Below, in pieces: positions 38,270-48,568 of a stretch of DNA of 64,000 nucleotides. The translations under genes and the position numbers were made by a program. Position 1 is the stretch's first letter; each line of letters opens with the position of its first letter. The notes under the pieces were generated by a model, which was not told the origin of the DNA, did no database searches, and saw nothing but the letters and a program-made list of their open reading frames with translations. The DNA lies in NCBI RefSeq assembly GCF_001412655.1, contig NZ_CP012996.1, positions 496,001-560,000 on the forward strand, given 5' to 3'. This DNA is from Pedobacter sp. PACM 27299. Its GTDB lineage: Bacteria > Bacteroidota > Bacteroidia > Sphingobacteriales > Sphingobacteriaceae.

Positions 38270-41200
38270 ATGAACAAAAACCAAATCTTTAAAACCACAG
38301 GGATTTGGGTTTTAATGGCAGTGATGCTCCTGTGTATGCAGGATGTATTAGCTGTGGTTAATCCCCAGTCTCAGAAAAACAACCTCAGGACTAACCTTGC
38401 TGATATCGTTGTGAAAGGAACCGTGAAAGACAGTCAAGGCCCCTTACCAGGTGTAACGGTAAGTCTAAAATCGGCACCTGGTCGTGGAACCAGTACTGAT
38501 GCAAATGGAAATTATTCGATCAGCGTACCCGAAGATGGGGTGTTGGTTTTCAAGATGCTCAGCTATGCAGCGCAAGAAATTCCAGTAAATAAGCAAACGT
38601 CCATCAATGTTACTTTGGCTACGGAGTCAAATAACCTGGACGAAGTAGTGGTGGTAGCTTATGGTACACAGAAAAAAACCAGCTTAACTGGTGCTGTGGC
38701 CACGATCAGCCCAAAAACACTAGCCAATAGACCGGTAACTTCGGTTCAAAATGCATTACAGGGGGTAACTCCTGGATTGACCATCTTACAGCGCCCTGGC
38801 GATGTGGGTCGTCGTGATAATGGTACCTCAAGTGGTACCGGTACGATCAGTATTCGTGGTAGAAGCAGCTTGGCAGGATCTAGCAGTCCTTTTTATATTA
38901 TTGACGGAATTCCTGCTACTGAACAGGAGTTTGCTTCCTTGAATCCTAACGACATTTCTGCAATGTCTGTATTGAAAGATGCGGCTTCGGCTTCTCTTTA
39001 CGGAGCTAGAGCGGCGAATGGCGTGATTTTGGTCATGACAAAAAGAGGTACAGGAGAAAGAACAACGGTGAGCCTGAATGCAAATTATGGATGGCAGACG
39101 GCCGCTTATCTTCCGGAATTCGTGAACTCAGCAACCTATGCTACGCTATATAATGAAGCGCTGGTAAACGGCGGCGGTAAACCAACTTTTACAGCCAATC
39201 AAATTGAATTGTATAAAAATGGATCTCAACCAGACCTATATCCAAATACGGATTGGTTTGACCTGGCACTTAAAAAATCTGCACCTCAAAGAGACATTAA
39301 CCTGAATATAAACTCTCCTGGTAAAGTAACAAGCACCTATTTAGGGCTTACCTATCTAGATCAGGAATCACTGATTCCGGGTAAAAAGCAAGACCGTATG
39401 GTGGGCAAGTTGAATACAGACAGTAAGATCGTTCCAGGTTTGCTGACTGTTGGAACCAATGTCTCTCTGATCAATCAAAACTATTCGCGTCAGGGTGGTG
39501 ATCTGTCCTTCACAGAGTTGAGTCGTGCTTTGCCAATTACGGTAGCACGTCAGTCTGATGGCCAATGGGGATCAATCAGTAATGGTATCGCTTCTCCAAA
39601 TATTGCCAAAAACAACCAATTGCGCAAAGTGGCAGAAGGGGGGCGTTCATGGGATAAAGACAATTACCTGCAGACAGCGGTAAATGCAAGTTTAACACCA
39701 TTGAAAGGACTTTCGATTAATGGTTTGGCTTCCTTAAAATATTTCAACTCTAATTCCTGGAGCTTTGAAAATACCATGGCACCGGTGAATGATTTCTTAA
39801 CGGGTAAGCCAATGGCAACTACTGCTCAGCCAATCAATGAAATGAAGGAATACTGGCGCAAGCGACAGGAGGTATTGCTGCAGGGTACCGTGGATTATCA
39901 GCGTACTTTTGGTGATCATTTTGGTAAAATTACTGCTGGTGCGAGTCAGGAAAGTAACGTAACCAGAAATGCTTTTATTGGTAGGAAAAACTTCCCTAAC
40001 AATGAAATGACTACTGTAGGCAGCGGATCAACTAATCCTGAAGACATCAGTTCTGATGATAAAGGGCAGGCAAACCGCAGTTTACAGGAGGAATGGGCTA
40101 TGCGCTCTCTTTTTGGTCGTTTCAACTATGTTTACGATGATAAATACCTTTTTGAAGCAAACATCAGGTTTGATTACTCTTCAAGATTTGCTGAACAAAA
40201 ACGTAAGGCCGTTTTCCCTTCCTTCTCTGCAGGCTGGAATGTGAACAAAGAAGATTTCATGAAAGATATCAGCTGGATCAGTAACCTGAAACTTCGTGGC
40301 TCTTACGGTTCATTAGGAAATCAGGAAGTAGCGGGTATTGGAAACTATTACAATAAACTGCAAACGGGTTACGCTTATAGTTTTGAAGGCAATCCTCAGA
40401 CAGGTGTTTATCAAAATAAATTACCTGATCCAAATACGACATGGGAAAGAGTATACATGACTGATTTCGGAATTGATGCGACTTTCTTTGGAGGAAAGCT
40501 GGACCTGGTTACGGATTATTACATTAAAGACACCAAAGATCTGTTGATGAGAATTCCTCGCCTGGCTACAATCGGTGTGGAGCTTGGTGGAACTAATACC
40601 GGATTACCATTGTCTAACGGTGCCTCCACCAGAAACAAAGGTTTTGAGATTGGCCTGACTTACAATGATAAGATTGGTGATGATTTCAGATTCAGCATTG
40701 GTGGTAACTTCTCTGTGATTAAAAATACAATTACTACACTAGGAAACGGAGAAGAATTTATTGAAGGCAGGTATATCCAAAGAATAGGCAATTCAATCGG
40801 TTCATTCTACGGTTATGAAGCGGAAGGTTTATTCGTGGATCAGGCAGATATTGACAACCATCCTTTCCAGACTGCGAATACCAAACCTGGTGACATCAAA
40901 TATAAAGATGTGAATGGCGATGGTTTATGGACTCCAGCAGATCGTACTGTGATTGGTAATGATGTACCCTGGTTAAACTATGGTTTTAACCTAAGTGCAA
41001 ACTACAAAAGCTTTGATTTTAACGTGATGACTTATGGTGTTGGTAATGTACAAACCTATTTCTCTGAAGAAGCGGCTTATCCTTTCTTCAATGGTGCTGG
41101 TGTGAAAACAGCTTGGGAAAATAGATGGACTCCGGAAAATCCTGATGCAAATGCAGATTTCCCTCGCATATTAACTTCTGGAGATGGTAAGCATAACTAC

Positions 41201-41455
41201 AATGAAACATCTTCATTTTGGTTGTTTAATGCTTCTTATTTCAGAATCAGAGCCATCACATTGGGTTATACTTTCCCTCAGTTAGCGGTTAAAAAACTAG
41301 GTATGACTAACCTTAGGGTGTATGCCAGTGCAAACAATCCATTCACTTTTATGGCAGATAAACGCCTGAAGGATTTTGATCCTGAATCGGCTTCACAGAG
41401 AGCCGCTTATCCTGGTCTTAAAACCTGGTCAGTTGGTTTAAGTGCAGCGTTTTAA
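38270..41455 (+). CDS. SusC/RagA-family TonB-dependent outer-membrane transporter
   Basis: A 1061-aa transporter. It has an N-terminal signal segment, a carboxypeptidase-D-like regulatory domain (about residues 48-125: VKGTVKDSQGPLPGVTVSLK), the motif LDEVVVVAYGTQKKTSLTGAV (TonB-box-like and plug start), the plug with IRGRSSLAG...PFYIIDGIP and LKDAASASLYGARAANGVI, and a 22-strand barrel ending in VGLSAAF. It imports oligosaccharides or other large nutrients across the outer membrane, energised by TonB. The stop overlaps the upstream start candidate of the SusD gene. The substrate is not known. Confidence 0.95.
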   Translation: MNKNQIFKTTGIWVLMAVMLLCMQDVLAVVNPQSQKNNLRTNLADIVVKGTVKDSQGPLPGVTVSLKSAPGRGTSTDANGNYSISVPEDGVLVFKMLSYAAQEIPVNKQTSINVTLATESNNLDEVVVVAYGTQKKTSLTGAVATISPKTLANRPVTSVQNALQGVTPGLTILQRPGDVGRRDNGTSSGTGTISIRGRSSLAGSSSPFYIIDGIPATEQEFASLNPNDISAMSVLKDAASASLYGARAANGVILVMTKRGTGERTTVSLNANYGWQTAAYLPEFVNSATYATLYNEALVNGGGKPTFTANQIELYKNGSQPDLYPNTDWFDLALKKSAPQRDINLNINSPGKVTSTYLGLTYLDQESLIPGKKQDRMVGKLNTDSKIVPGLLTVGTNVSLINQNYSRQGGDLSFTELSRALPITVARQSDGQWGSISNGIASPNIAKNNQLRKVAEGGRSWDKDNYLQTAVNASLTPLKGLSINGLASLKYFNSNSWSFENTMAPVNDFLTGKPMATTAQPINEMKEYWRKRQEVLLQGTVDYQRTFGDHFGKITAGASQESNVTRNAFIGRKNFPNNEMTTVGSGSTNPEDISSDDKGQANRSLQEEWAMRSLFGRFNYVYDDKYLFEANIRFDYSSRFAEQKRKAVFPSFSAGWNVNKEDFMKDISWISNLKLRGSYGSLGNQEVAGIGNYYNKLQTGYAYSFEGNPQTGVYQNKLPDPNTTWERVYMTDFGIDATFFGGKLDLVTDYYIKDTKDLLMRIPRLATIGVELGGTNTGLPLSNGASTRNKGFEIGLTYNDKIGDDFRFSIGGNFSVIKNTITTLGNGEEFIEGRYIQRIGNSIGSFYGYEAEGLFVDQADIDNHPFQTANTKPGDIKYKDVNGDGLWTPADRTVIGNDVPWLNYGFNLSANYKSFDFNVMTYGVGNVQTYFSEEAAYPFFNGAGVKTAWENRWTPENPDANADFPRILTSGDGKHNYNETSSFWLFNASYFRIRAITLGYTFPQLAVKKLGMTNLRVYASANNPFTFMADKRLKDFDPESASQRAAYPGLKTWSVGLSAAF

Positions 41456-41478
41456 TGGACCTATTAATATTAAGAAAA

Positions 41479-43131
41479 ATGAAGAAAAGATCATCAATAT
41501 ATTTACTTACAGGTTTGTTGACATTGACGTCAATTACCGCCTGTCAAAAAGATTTCCTGGAAAGACCTCCATTGAACGAATTGTCGGAAGCTACCTTTTG
41601 GAAGAGCGAGAATGATGTTTATCAGGCAGTAATGGGTGTTTATGCTAAAATGCCTGGTGACGGAATTATTTACGATGATGGTGCGACAGACAATGCCCAT
41701 GTGCAAAATGCCTGGGAAAGTACTGCAAGCAGTGTTTCTGCCGGAACCATGTCTTCTACAGAAGATGCGGGATGGAATTATCAAGACATCCGTCGTCAGA
41801 ATTATTTTCTTGAAAATGCAGATAAAGTAACTGTCATCTCTGCAGAATTACTGGAAAGATATACAGCAGAAGTTCGTTTCATGCGCGCTTATGCTTATTT
41901 CAGACTGATGAGCACTTTTGGTGATGTGCCATTAGTGACCAAAGTTTTAGCTTTAGGAGCAGAGAACCTTCCAAGAACACCTAAGAAACAGGTATTGGAT
42001 TTCATCCTTTCTGAGTTGGAAGCCGTATCAAAAGTGCTTCCTGCTCAATATGGTGGTGGTAAACCAAATGAAAAAGGCAGGATCACTAAGGGCGCTGCTT
42101 TAGCATTGAAAGCCCGTGCTTACTTATATGATGGACAATACCAGCAGGCAGCTGATGCAGCTGCAGCTGTAATGGGTCTGGGTTATGATTTGTTTAGCAC
42201 CACAGACGTAGAGAAAAATGATGCCTTAGATGATTACAGCAAATGGGTAGATTTTGCCGATGACAAAGACAAGACTAATTTCCTTAAAGGATTGCGTAAT
42301 TATGAACGTCTTTTCTACCAGAAGAGCGAAGGTAACATCGAAGTGATTTTAGACCGTCAGCAAATTCCACAAATTGATGCCAATAGCTTAAATACTTATT
42401 TGCCTCCTGCAACATTGGGTGGCTGGAGTTCTGTAACGCCAACACAGTCGATGGTAGACGCCTATGGTAATTACAAAACAGGAGAAGCAATTGTTCCTGT
42501 AGACCCTGTTCAACGTGCAGCTTGGTATGAAAATGATAAAGCAGCATTTGCTCAGGAATACAAAAACCGCGATCCCCGTTTTTATGCAAGTATCTTATTT
42601 GATGGTGCAGAATGGAATGGGATAGAAGCCGACTTCACCTTTAACTGGGTTGCGGGAAATAACTTCTCCAGGACAGGCTATAATTTCCGTAAAATGGTAG
42701 ATCCTTCGGTTTATGAAGCACAGATTGACAACCATGCCAACGTAATCTTAATCCGCTACGCAGAGATCTTATTGACCTATGCTGAGGCTAAGAATGAGGT
42801 TTCTGGTCCGGATAATACCATCTATGAAGCTTTAGATAAGATCAGAACCCGTGCAGGAATGCCATTGGTAAACCGTACTAAATATGCGTCGAAAGAAACA
42901 TTAAGAGCGTTTATCAGAGCAGAGCGTAGAGTAGAACTTGCTCTGGAAGGTCAGCGTTATATGGACATCAGAAGGTGGAAAATTGCACCAGATGTGATGA
43001 AAAGCATAAAAGATGTTAAAAATAGTCAGATTCAACAACGCGTATGGTCTGATAAATTATACCAGATGCCGGTTCCTCAAGCCGAAATCGACAAGTCAAA
43101 AGGGGTATTGGCACAAACCCCTGGATACTAA
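41479..43131 (+). CDS. SusD/RagB-family nutrient-binding outer-membrane lipoprotein
   Basis: A 550-aa protein. The start at 41479 (MKKRSSIYLLTGLLTLTSITAC) gives a lipoprotein signal with the lipobox Cys at residue 22; an ATG at 41455 would overlap susC and add eight residues. The RagB/SusD features are present: FLERPPLNELSEATFWKSENDVYQA at the N-terminus, TPR-like helices (VRFMRAYAYFRL, ALKARAYLYDG) and the C-terminal IRYAEILLTYAEAKNE and ERRVELALEGQRYMDIRRWK. It forms the lid of the SusC transporter and binds glycan at the cell surface. Confidence 0.95.
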   Translation: MKKRSSIYLLTGLLTLTSITACQKDFLERPPLNELSEATFWKSENDVYQAVMGVYAKMPGDGIIYDDGATDNAHVQNAWESTASSVSAGTMSSTEDAGWNYQDIRRQNYFLENADKVTVISAELLERYTAEVRFMRAYAYFRLMSTFGDVPLVTKVLALGAENLPRTPKKQVLDFILSELEAVSKVLPAQYGGGKPNEKGRITKGAALALKARAYLYDGQYQQAADAAAAVMGLGYDLFSTTDVEKNDALDDYSKWVDFADDKDKTNFLKGLRNYERLFYQKSEGNIEVILDRQQIPQIDANSLNTYLPPATLGGWSSVTPTQSMVDAYGNYKTGEAIVPVDPVQRAAWYENDKAAFAQEYKNRDPRFYASILFDGAEWNGIEADFTFNWVAGNNFSRTGYNFRKMVDPSVYEAQIDNHANVILIRYAEILLTYAEAKNEVSGPDNTIYEALDKIRTRAGMPLVNRTKYASKETLRAFIRAERRVELALEGQRYMDIRRWKIAPDVMKSIKDVKNSQIQQRVWSDKLYQMPVPQAEIDKSKGVLAQTPGY

Positions 43132-43163
43132 TCCAAACTGTTGTTCCGAAAAATAAATCAGCT

Positions 43164-43197
43164 GAAGGCCGTTCCTCGAAAGAGGTAAACGGCCTTC
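43164..43197 (+). terminator. Terminator hairpin after susCD
   Basis: A 10-bp perfect stem GAAGGCCGTT/AACGGCCTTC (43164-43173 and 43188-43197), with a possible inner CCTC/GAGG pairing, lies 33 nt after the SusD stop. The following T tract is weak (TAAATTAT). It may also serve the convergent Lrp gene. Confidence 0.7.
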
Positions 43198-43226
43198 TAA
43201 ATTATAGACAAAATTATTGTATCAGC

Positions 43227-43679
43227 TTATAAGATGATGTTCCTTTTGAAGGCACAGCCCAGCTCAATGATAGAATCGGTTTTGGCGATTCCAGGGATGT
43301 TGTCTATTTTTTCATAAAGTACTTTTCTCATGTGCTCATGATTTTTCGCCATAATCTTGATATACAGGGTGTACACGCCAGTGATGTAATAACATTCTGT
43401 GACCTCCGGGATTTTCTTTAATTCTTCAATAATCCGGTCTGAATCATGGTCTTTTTCCAGTGCAATGCCTGTGAAAGCGCCCCAATCATAGCCGATCTTT
43501 TTCTCATCCAATACCGGTTTAATTCCAGTGAGGATGCCATGCTCGGTTAGCCGGGATATGCGTTGATGCACCATCGTATTTGATACGCCTAAGGCAGTGG
43601 CAATAGCGGAATAGGCCATGCGTCCATCCTTTTCCAATTGTTTTAAGATCTGAATATCAAATTCATCAATAGCCTCCAT
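43227..43679 (-). CDS. Lrp/AsnC-family transcriptional regulator
   Basis: A 150-aa regulator. The N-terminal winged helix-turn-helix (DEFDIQILKQLEKDGRMAYSAIATALGVSNTMVHQRISRL) is followed by a RAM/AsnC ligand-binding domain (ITGVYTLYIKIMAKNHEHMRKVL, IPGIAKTDSIIELG). It is divergent from rocD, and such regulators commonly control an adjacent amino-acid catabolic gene in response to the amino acid. A palindrome near its start is a candidate binding site. Confidence 0.92.
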   Translation of the reverse strand: MEAIDEFDIQILKQLEKDGRMAYSAIATALGVSNTMVHQRISRLTEHGILTGIKPVLDEKKIGYDWGAFTGIALEKDHDSDRIIEELKKIPEVTECYYITGVYTLYIKIMAKNHEHMRKVLYEKIDNIPGIAKTDSIIELGCAFKRNIIL

Positions 43680-43709
43680 TAATGTGTGTTTTTTAGATTT
43701 CGTTTATGC

Positions 43710-43722
43710 TTCGAATATCGAA
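43710..43722. promoter_or_regulatory. Candidate Lrp-binding palindrome
   Basis: TTCGA-ATA-TCGAA is a perfect inverted repeat with a 3-nt spacer, 31 nt upstream of the regulator start and inside the divergent rocD promoter region. Its position suits autoregulation. Confidence 0.4.
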
Positions 43723-43834
43723 TTTTTAATTTAAATAGAATTTTTTAGGCGTATAATAAGTCAAATTATCCTTTTTTTAGTGTTAAATAATAAATATCAC
43801 TACCTTAGTCGTCTACCCAATAATATAGTAAATA

Positions 43835-45106
43835 ATGAGTATTGCAGCAAATTTAAGTAAAGCCGAAGCGCTAATCGAAAAAGAAAACAAATACGGTGCC
43901 CATAACTACCATCCTTTACCAGTGGTGCTGGAAAGAGGAGAAGGAGTTTTCCTTTGGGACGTAGCAGGTAAGAAATATTACGATTTCCTTTCGGCTTATT
44001 CGGCTGTAAACCAAGGTCATTGTCACCCAAGGATTATTGAAGCATTAAAACGTCAGGCAGAAAAATTAACGCTGACTTCCCGTGCTTTCTACAATGATAA
44101 ATTAGGTGATTTTGAAGAATTTCTTAGCCAGCTGTTCGGTTATGATAAAGCATTGATCATGAATTCTGGTGTGGAAGCGGTAGAAAGTGCCATGAAGCTG
44201 TGCCGAAAATGGGCCTATCAGGTGAAAGGTATTCCTGCTGATCAGGCAACGATCGTTTTTGCCAATGGGAACTTCCATGGCCGTACAATTTCTGTGATCT
44301 CTGCATCTGATGATGAAAGTGCAAGAAACAATTTTGGTCCTTTTGTGGGTGGAATTGCACGTGTTCCTTATAACGATGCAGATGCTTTCGAAGCACTTTT
44401 GAAACAAAATAAAAATATTGCAGGGTTTATTGTGGAACCCATTCAGGGGGAAGCAGGGGTAGTGGTACCCGATGCGACTTACTTGCCACGCATCAAAGCT
44501 TTATGTAAAGCATATAATGTGCTTTTTATTGTAGATGAAATTCAGACCGGTATTGCCCGTACGGGTAGCATGCTGGCCTCTTATGAGGTGAATCCAATAG
44601 ATAAAAGCAGTCAGCCGGACATGATCATCCTGGGTAAAGCGATTTCAGGTGGAGTATTGCCAGTTTCAGCAGTTTTAGCGAACGATGAAGTGATGCTGAC
44701 CATCAAACCGGGTGAACATGGTTCTACTTATGGCGGGAATCCATTAGCATGTGCAGTGGCACGTGAAGCCATGCAGGTGGTGATAGACGAGAATCTGGCT
44801 GAAAATGCCGCTAAGTTAGGACAGGTATTGAGAAATGGCCTGGAAGATATTGCCAAAAGAATAGGTATCATTGAACTGGTGAGAGGAAAAGGATTGCTGA
44901 ATGCCATCGTGATCTATTGTCCGGAAGATTCTAATATGGCATGGGACATCTGTGTTAAATTCCAGGAGCATGGATTGTTGGCAAAACCTACTCAGGGTAA
45001 TAAGATCCGTTTGGCGCCTCCATTGGTGATCACCGAAGCGCAGATCAAAGAATGCCTGGTCATCATTGAAAAATCATTAATGGAATTTGCTCACAAAGCC
45101 AATTAA
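43835..45106 (+). CDS. rocD: Ornithine--oxo-acid aminotransferase
   Basis: A 423-aa class III PLP aminotransferase that converts ornithine to glutamate semialdehyde in arginine and ornithine breakdown. The start [25 protein letters not shown] is characteristic of ornithine aminotransferase. [18 protein letters not shown] binds the cofactor phosphate, [14 protein letters not shown] is the PLP aspartate motif, and [17 protein letters not shown] has the Schiff-base lysine. [15 protein letters not shown] also fits. The Lrp regulator beside it supports amino-acid-controlled expression. Confidence 0.96.
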   Translation: MSIAANLSKAEALIEKENKYGAHNYHPLPVVLERGEGVFLWDVAGKKYYDFLSAYSAVNQGHCHPRIIEALKRQAEKLTLTSRAFYNDKLGDFEEFLSQLFGYDKALIMNSGVEAVESAMKLCRKWAYQVKGIPADQATIVFANGNFHGRTISVISASDDESARNNFGPFVGGIARVPYNDADAFEALLKQNKNIAGFIVEPIQGEAGVVVPDATYLPRIKALCKAYNVLFIVDEIQTGIARTGSMLASYEVNPIDKSSQPDMIILGKAISGGVLPVSAVLANDEVMLTIKPGEHGSTYGGNPLACAVAREAMQVVIDENLAENAAKLGQVLRNGLEDIAKRIGIIELVRGKGLLNAIVIYCPEDSNMAWDICVKFQEHGLLAKPTQGNKIRLAPPLVITEAQIKECLVIIEKSLMEFAHKAN

Positions 45107-45177
45107 ACGGGCGAGAAAAAACGGTTAAAACCATATTGGTCCACATAAATCTTGATCATTAATCAAGCGATAAAGAA

Positions 45178-45211
45178 AAAGGCCTGTTCATCTAAAAATG
45201 AACAGGCCTTT
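45178..45211. terminator. Bidirectional terminator between rocD and dxs
   Basis: A 13-bp perfect stem AAAGGCCTGTTCA/TGAACAGGCCTTT with an 8-nt loop. An A tract on the left and T-rich bases on the right allow it to end transcription of the convergent rocD (+) and dxs (-) genes. Confidence 0.9.
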
Positions 45212-45255
45212 CTTGTAGCGTATAGATCCTGAAACAGGAAAAAAATGTTATTCTT

Positions 45256-47184
45256 CTAAGAGGCGATCGTTGCCGTTGTTCTCCTCACAGCGTTTTTTTT
45301 TACCACAGTAATGATGCCTGCTTTATCATAACCACAAAGTGCCCATAATTCCTGTTGCTCACCATGGTCAATAAACTCATCAGGGATACCTAAGCGGGTT
45401 ACATTGGCATTGTACTGGTGATCTGCCATAAACTCTAATACCGCGCTTCCCAGGCCGCCTTGCAGACAACCATCTTCTACGGTGATGATATTTTTATAGC
45501 GTTTAAACACATCATGCAATAAAGCCTCATCTAATGGTTTCACAAAACGCATATCGTAATGTGCCGGATGAATGCCTTCGCTGTTTAGTTCTTTGCAAGC
45601 TTCCACAGCAAAATTACCCACATGACCGATGGTCAGTATGGCCACATCTTCACCATCACATATTTTGCGGCCTTTACCAATTTCTAATGCTTTGAAAGGA
45701 CGTTTCCAATCTGTCAGCACCCCATTTCCTCTCGGATAACGGATAGAAAACGGACCTTGATTCTCCAATTGTGCGGTATACATGAGGTTTCTGAGTTCTT
45801 CCTCATTCATTGGAGCTGCAACGGTCATATTTGGAATACAGCGCATGTAAGCTAAATCATAAGCGCCATGGTGTGTAGCCCCATCAGAACCTGCAAATCC
45901 TGCGCGGTCTAAACAGAACACCACATTCAGATTTTGAATGGCCACATCGTGGATGACCTGATCGTAAGCCCTTTGCATAAAGCTGGAATAGATATTACAG
46001 AAAGGAACCAGTCCTTGTGTAGCTAGTCCGGCAGAAAAAGTAACGGCATGCTGCTCTGCAATACCGACATCAAATGCACGGTTAGGCATGGCTTTCATCA
46101 TGATGTTCATCGAAGAACCTGATGGCATTGCAGGGGTGATGCCCACAATCTTTTTATTCTCTTCCGCAAGTTCTACCAGGGTATGCCCGAAAACATCCTG
46201 ATATTTTGGTGGCTGAGGTTTATCTACTGCTGCTTTCTTGATTTCACCGGTAATCTTATCGAATAATCCTGGTGCATGCCATTTGGTCTGGTCTTTTTCC
46301 GCAAGGGCGAAACCTTTTCCTTTAACCGTCACACAATGCAACAGTTTCGGGCCTGGAATGTCCTTTAAATCGCGGATCACCTGTGCCAGACGCACCACAT
46401 CATGACCATCTACCGGACCAAAATACCTGAAGTTTAACGATTCAAATAGATTGCTTTGGTTTAATAAAGTGCCTTTAATGCTTTTTTCAATTTTCTTCAC
46501 AAACTTATGGGCATTTGGTCCCAGTTCAGAAAGCTTAATTAAAACATTAGAAATGTCATCGCGGAAGCGATTGTATGATTTAGAAGTCGTAATATTCGTT
46601 AAATATTCCTTTAAAGCGCCAACATTGGGATCGATAGACATACAATTGTCGTTCAGGATCACTAGGAGGTTGGAGTCTTCAATGCCGGCATGGTTCAAGC
46701 CTTCGAAGGCCAGACCTGCGGTCATCGCACCATCGCCGATTACGGCTACGTGCTGGCGGTCAGTTTCTCCCTTATAATGAGAGGCAACGGCCATACCTAG
46801 TGCTGCGGAAATAGAGGTAGAAGAGTGGCCAACACCGAAGGTATCGTATTCACTTTCACTGATTTTCGGAAATCCGCTGATCCCATCAAGGATGCGGTTG
46901 GTATGGAATACTGACTTCCTTCCGGTCAGGATTTTGTGTCCGTAAGCCTGGTGGCCAACGTCCCAAACCAGCCTGTCATAAGGCGTATTTAACACGTAAT
47001 GTAAGGCTACAGTGAGTTCCACTACACCCAGACTTGCGCCAAAATGCCCTCCGTTTACACTCACTACATCAATGATGTACTGGCGTAGTTCCTGACAAAT
47101 TTGTTCGAGATCTTCTTCTTTATACTGCTTTAAATCAGCAGGATAATTTATGTTTGGTAATAATGGACGGGTGATATCTTCCAT
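45256..47184 (-). CDS. dxs: 1-deoxy-D-xylulose-5-phosphate synthase
   Basis: A 642-aa TPP enzyme, the first step of the MEP isoprenoid pathway (pyruvate plus glyceraldehyde 3-phosphate). [17 protein letters not shown] holds a catalytic His; [18 protein letters not shown] is the TPP and magnesium motif with the later NDN. The transketolase-like middle has [18 protein letters not shown] and [19 protein letters not shown], and the C-terminal domain includes [14 protein letters not shown]. The length matches the family. It is divergent from glyA. Confidence 0.97.
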   Translation of the reverse strand: MEDITRPLLPNINYPADLKQYKEEDLEQICQELRQYIIDVVSVNGGHFGASLGVVELTVALHYVLNTPYDRLVWDVGHQAYGHKILTGRKSVFHTNRILDGISGFPKISESEYDTFGVGHSSTSISAALGMAVASHYKGETDRQHVAVIGDGAMTAGLAFEGLNHAGIEDSNLLVILNDNCMSIDPNVGALKEYLTNITTSKSYNRFRDDISNVLIKLSELGPNAHKFVKKIEKSIKGTLLNQSNLFESLNFRYFGPVDGHDVVRLAQVIRDLKDIPGPKLLHCVTVKGKGFALAEKDQTKWHAPGLFDKITGEIKKAAVDKPQPPKYQDVFGHTLVELAEENKKIVGITPAMPSGSSMNIMMKAMPNRAFDVGIAEQHAVTFSAGLATQGLVPFCNIYSSFMQRAYDQVIHDVAIQNLNVVFCLDRAGFAGSDGATHHGAYDLAYMRCIPNMTVAAPMNEEELRNLMYTAQLENQGPFSIRYPRGNGVLTDWKRPFKALEIGKGRKICDGEDVAILTIGHVGNFAVEACKELNSEGIHPAHYDMRFVKPLDEALLHDVFKRYKNIITVEDGCLQGGLGSAVLEFMADHQYNANVTRLGIPDEFIDHGEQQELWALCGYDKAGIITVVKKNAVRRTTATIAS

Positions 47185-47277
47185 GCAGTGTTTTATAGAA
47201 TAGAACTACAAAGTAAGGTATTTTGTTACCAAACTAAGAAGGAAAATCGTTAATTTTACAAATTAATACTTCAATAA

Positions 47278-48549
47278 ATGACTAGAGATACTTTAATTTT
47301 TGATTTGATTGACAGGGAATTGGACCGTCAGGAAAATGGCTTGGAGCTGATTGCTTCTGAAAACTTTGTGAGCAAGCAAGTAATGGAGGCCGCAGGATCA
47401 TGTTTAACCAATAAATATGCTGAAGGCCTTCCAGGAAAAAGATACTATGGCGGCTGCCAGGTAGTGGATGAGGTAGAAACCATCGCTATTGAGCGTGCAA
47501 AGCAACTTTTTGGAGCTGAATGGGTGAACGTACAACCGCACTCAGGCGCACAGGCAAATGCAGCAGTAATGCTTGCTGTGATCCAGCCGGGAGATAAAAT
47601 CTTAGGATTTGACCTTTCTCATGGCGGGCACTTAACACACGGTTCTCCGGTTAACTTTTCAGGAAAATTGTATCAGCCATTGTTTTATGGAGTAAAGAAA
47701 GAAGATGGTTTAATCGACTATGCTAAACTGGAAGAAATCGCGCTAGCGGAACGTCCTAAGTTGATTATTTGCGGTGCTTCTGCTTATTCAAGAGAGTGGG
47801 ACTATGCTTTTATCCGCAGTGTAGCTGATAAAATCGGCGCATTGGTATTGGCAGATATCTCTCACCCGGCAGGTATGATTGCCCGCGGTTTATTGGCCAA
47901 TCCACTTCCTCATTGCCATATCGTAACGACAACTACTCACAAAACCCTTCGCGGTCCTCGTGGTGGTATGATCATGATGGGCAAAGATTTCGAAAATCCT
48001 TTCGGAATTAAAACTCCTAAAGGTGAAACCAGAATGATGTCCTCTGTTTTAGATATGGCGGTATTCCCAGGAACACAGGGTGGACCATTGGAGCACATCA
48101 TTGCAGCCAAAGCAATTGCTTTCGGTGAGGCATTGAGCGATGAATATCTGACTTATATCACACAGGTGAAAGCCAATGCTCAGGCGATGGCTAAAGCTTT
48201 CGTATCCAGAGGTTACGGAATTATTTCGGGTGGTACAGATAATCATTTAATGCTGATCGACCTGCGCAACAAAAATATAACTGGTAAAGCAGCGGAGAAT
48301 GCGCTTGAAAAAGCAGATATTACCGTGAATAAAAATATGGTTCCTTTTGACGATAAGTCGCCTTTTGTAACTTCAGGTATCCGTGTAGGCACTGCAGCCA
48401 TCACCACCAGAGGTTTTAAAGAAAAAGATATGGAAACCATTGTTGATCTGATTGATCAGGTGATTACGAATTCTGAGGATGAGAATAATTTAAGCGCGGT
48501 AAAAGAAAAAGTAATTCAGCTGGTAAGTCAGTTTCCCTTGTACAAATAA
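47278..48549 (+). CDS. glyA: Serine hydroxymethyltransferase
   Basis: A 423-aa PLP enzyme interconverting serine and glycine with tetrahydrofolate. It has [39 protein letters not shown] (substrate site), [18 protein letters not shown], and [18 protein letters not shown] with the PLP lysine. The C-terminal [20 protein letters not shown] also matches. The hybrid kinase gene starts 19 nt after its stop and may be cotranscribed. Confidence 0.97.
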   Translation: MTRDTLIFDLIDRELDRQENGLELIASENFVSKQVMEAAGSCLTNKYAEGLPGKRYYGGCQVVDEVETIAIERAKQLFGAEWVNVQPHSGAQANAAVMLAVIQPGDKILGFDLSHGGHLTHGSPVNFSGKLYQPLFYGVKKEDGLIDYAKLEEIALAERPKLIICGASAYSREWDYAFIRSVADKIGALVLADISHPAGMIARGLLANPLPHCHIVTTTTHKTLRGPRGGMIMMGKDFENPFGIKTPKGETRMMSSVLDMAVFPGTQGGPLEHIIAAKAIAFGEALSDEYLTYITQVKANAQAMAKAFVSRGYGIISGGTDNHLMLIDLRNKNITGKAAENALEKADITVNKNMVPFDDKSPFVTSGIRVGTAAITTRGFKEKDMETIVDLIDQVITNSEDENNLSAVKEKVIQLVSQFPLYK

Positions 48550-48568
48550 ACAGGAAGAACTTGCTTAA

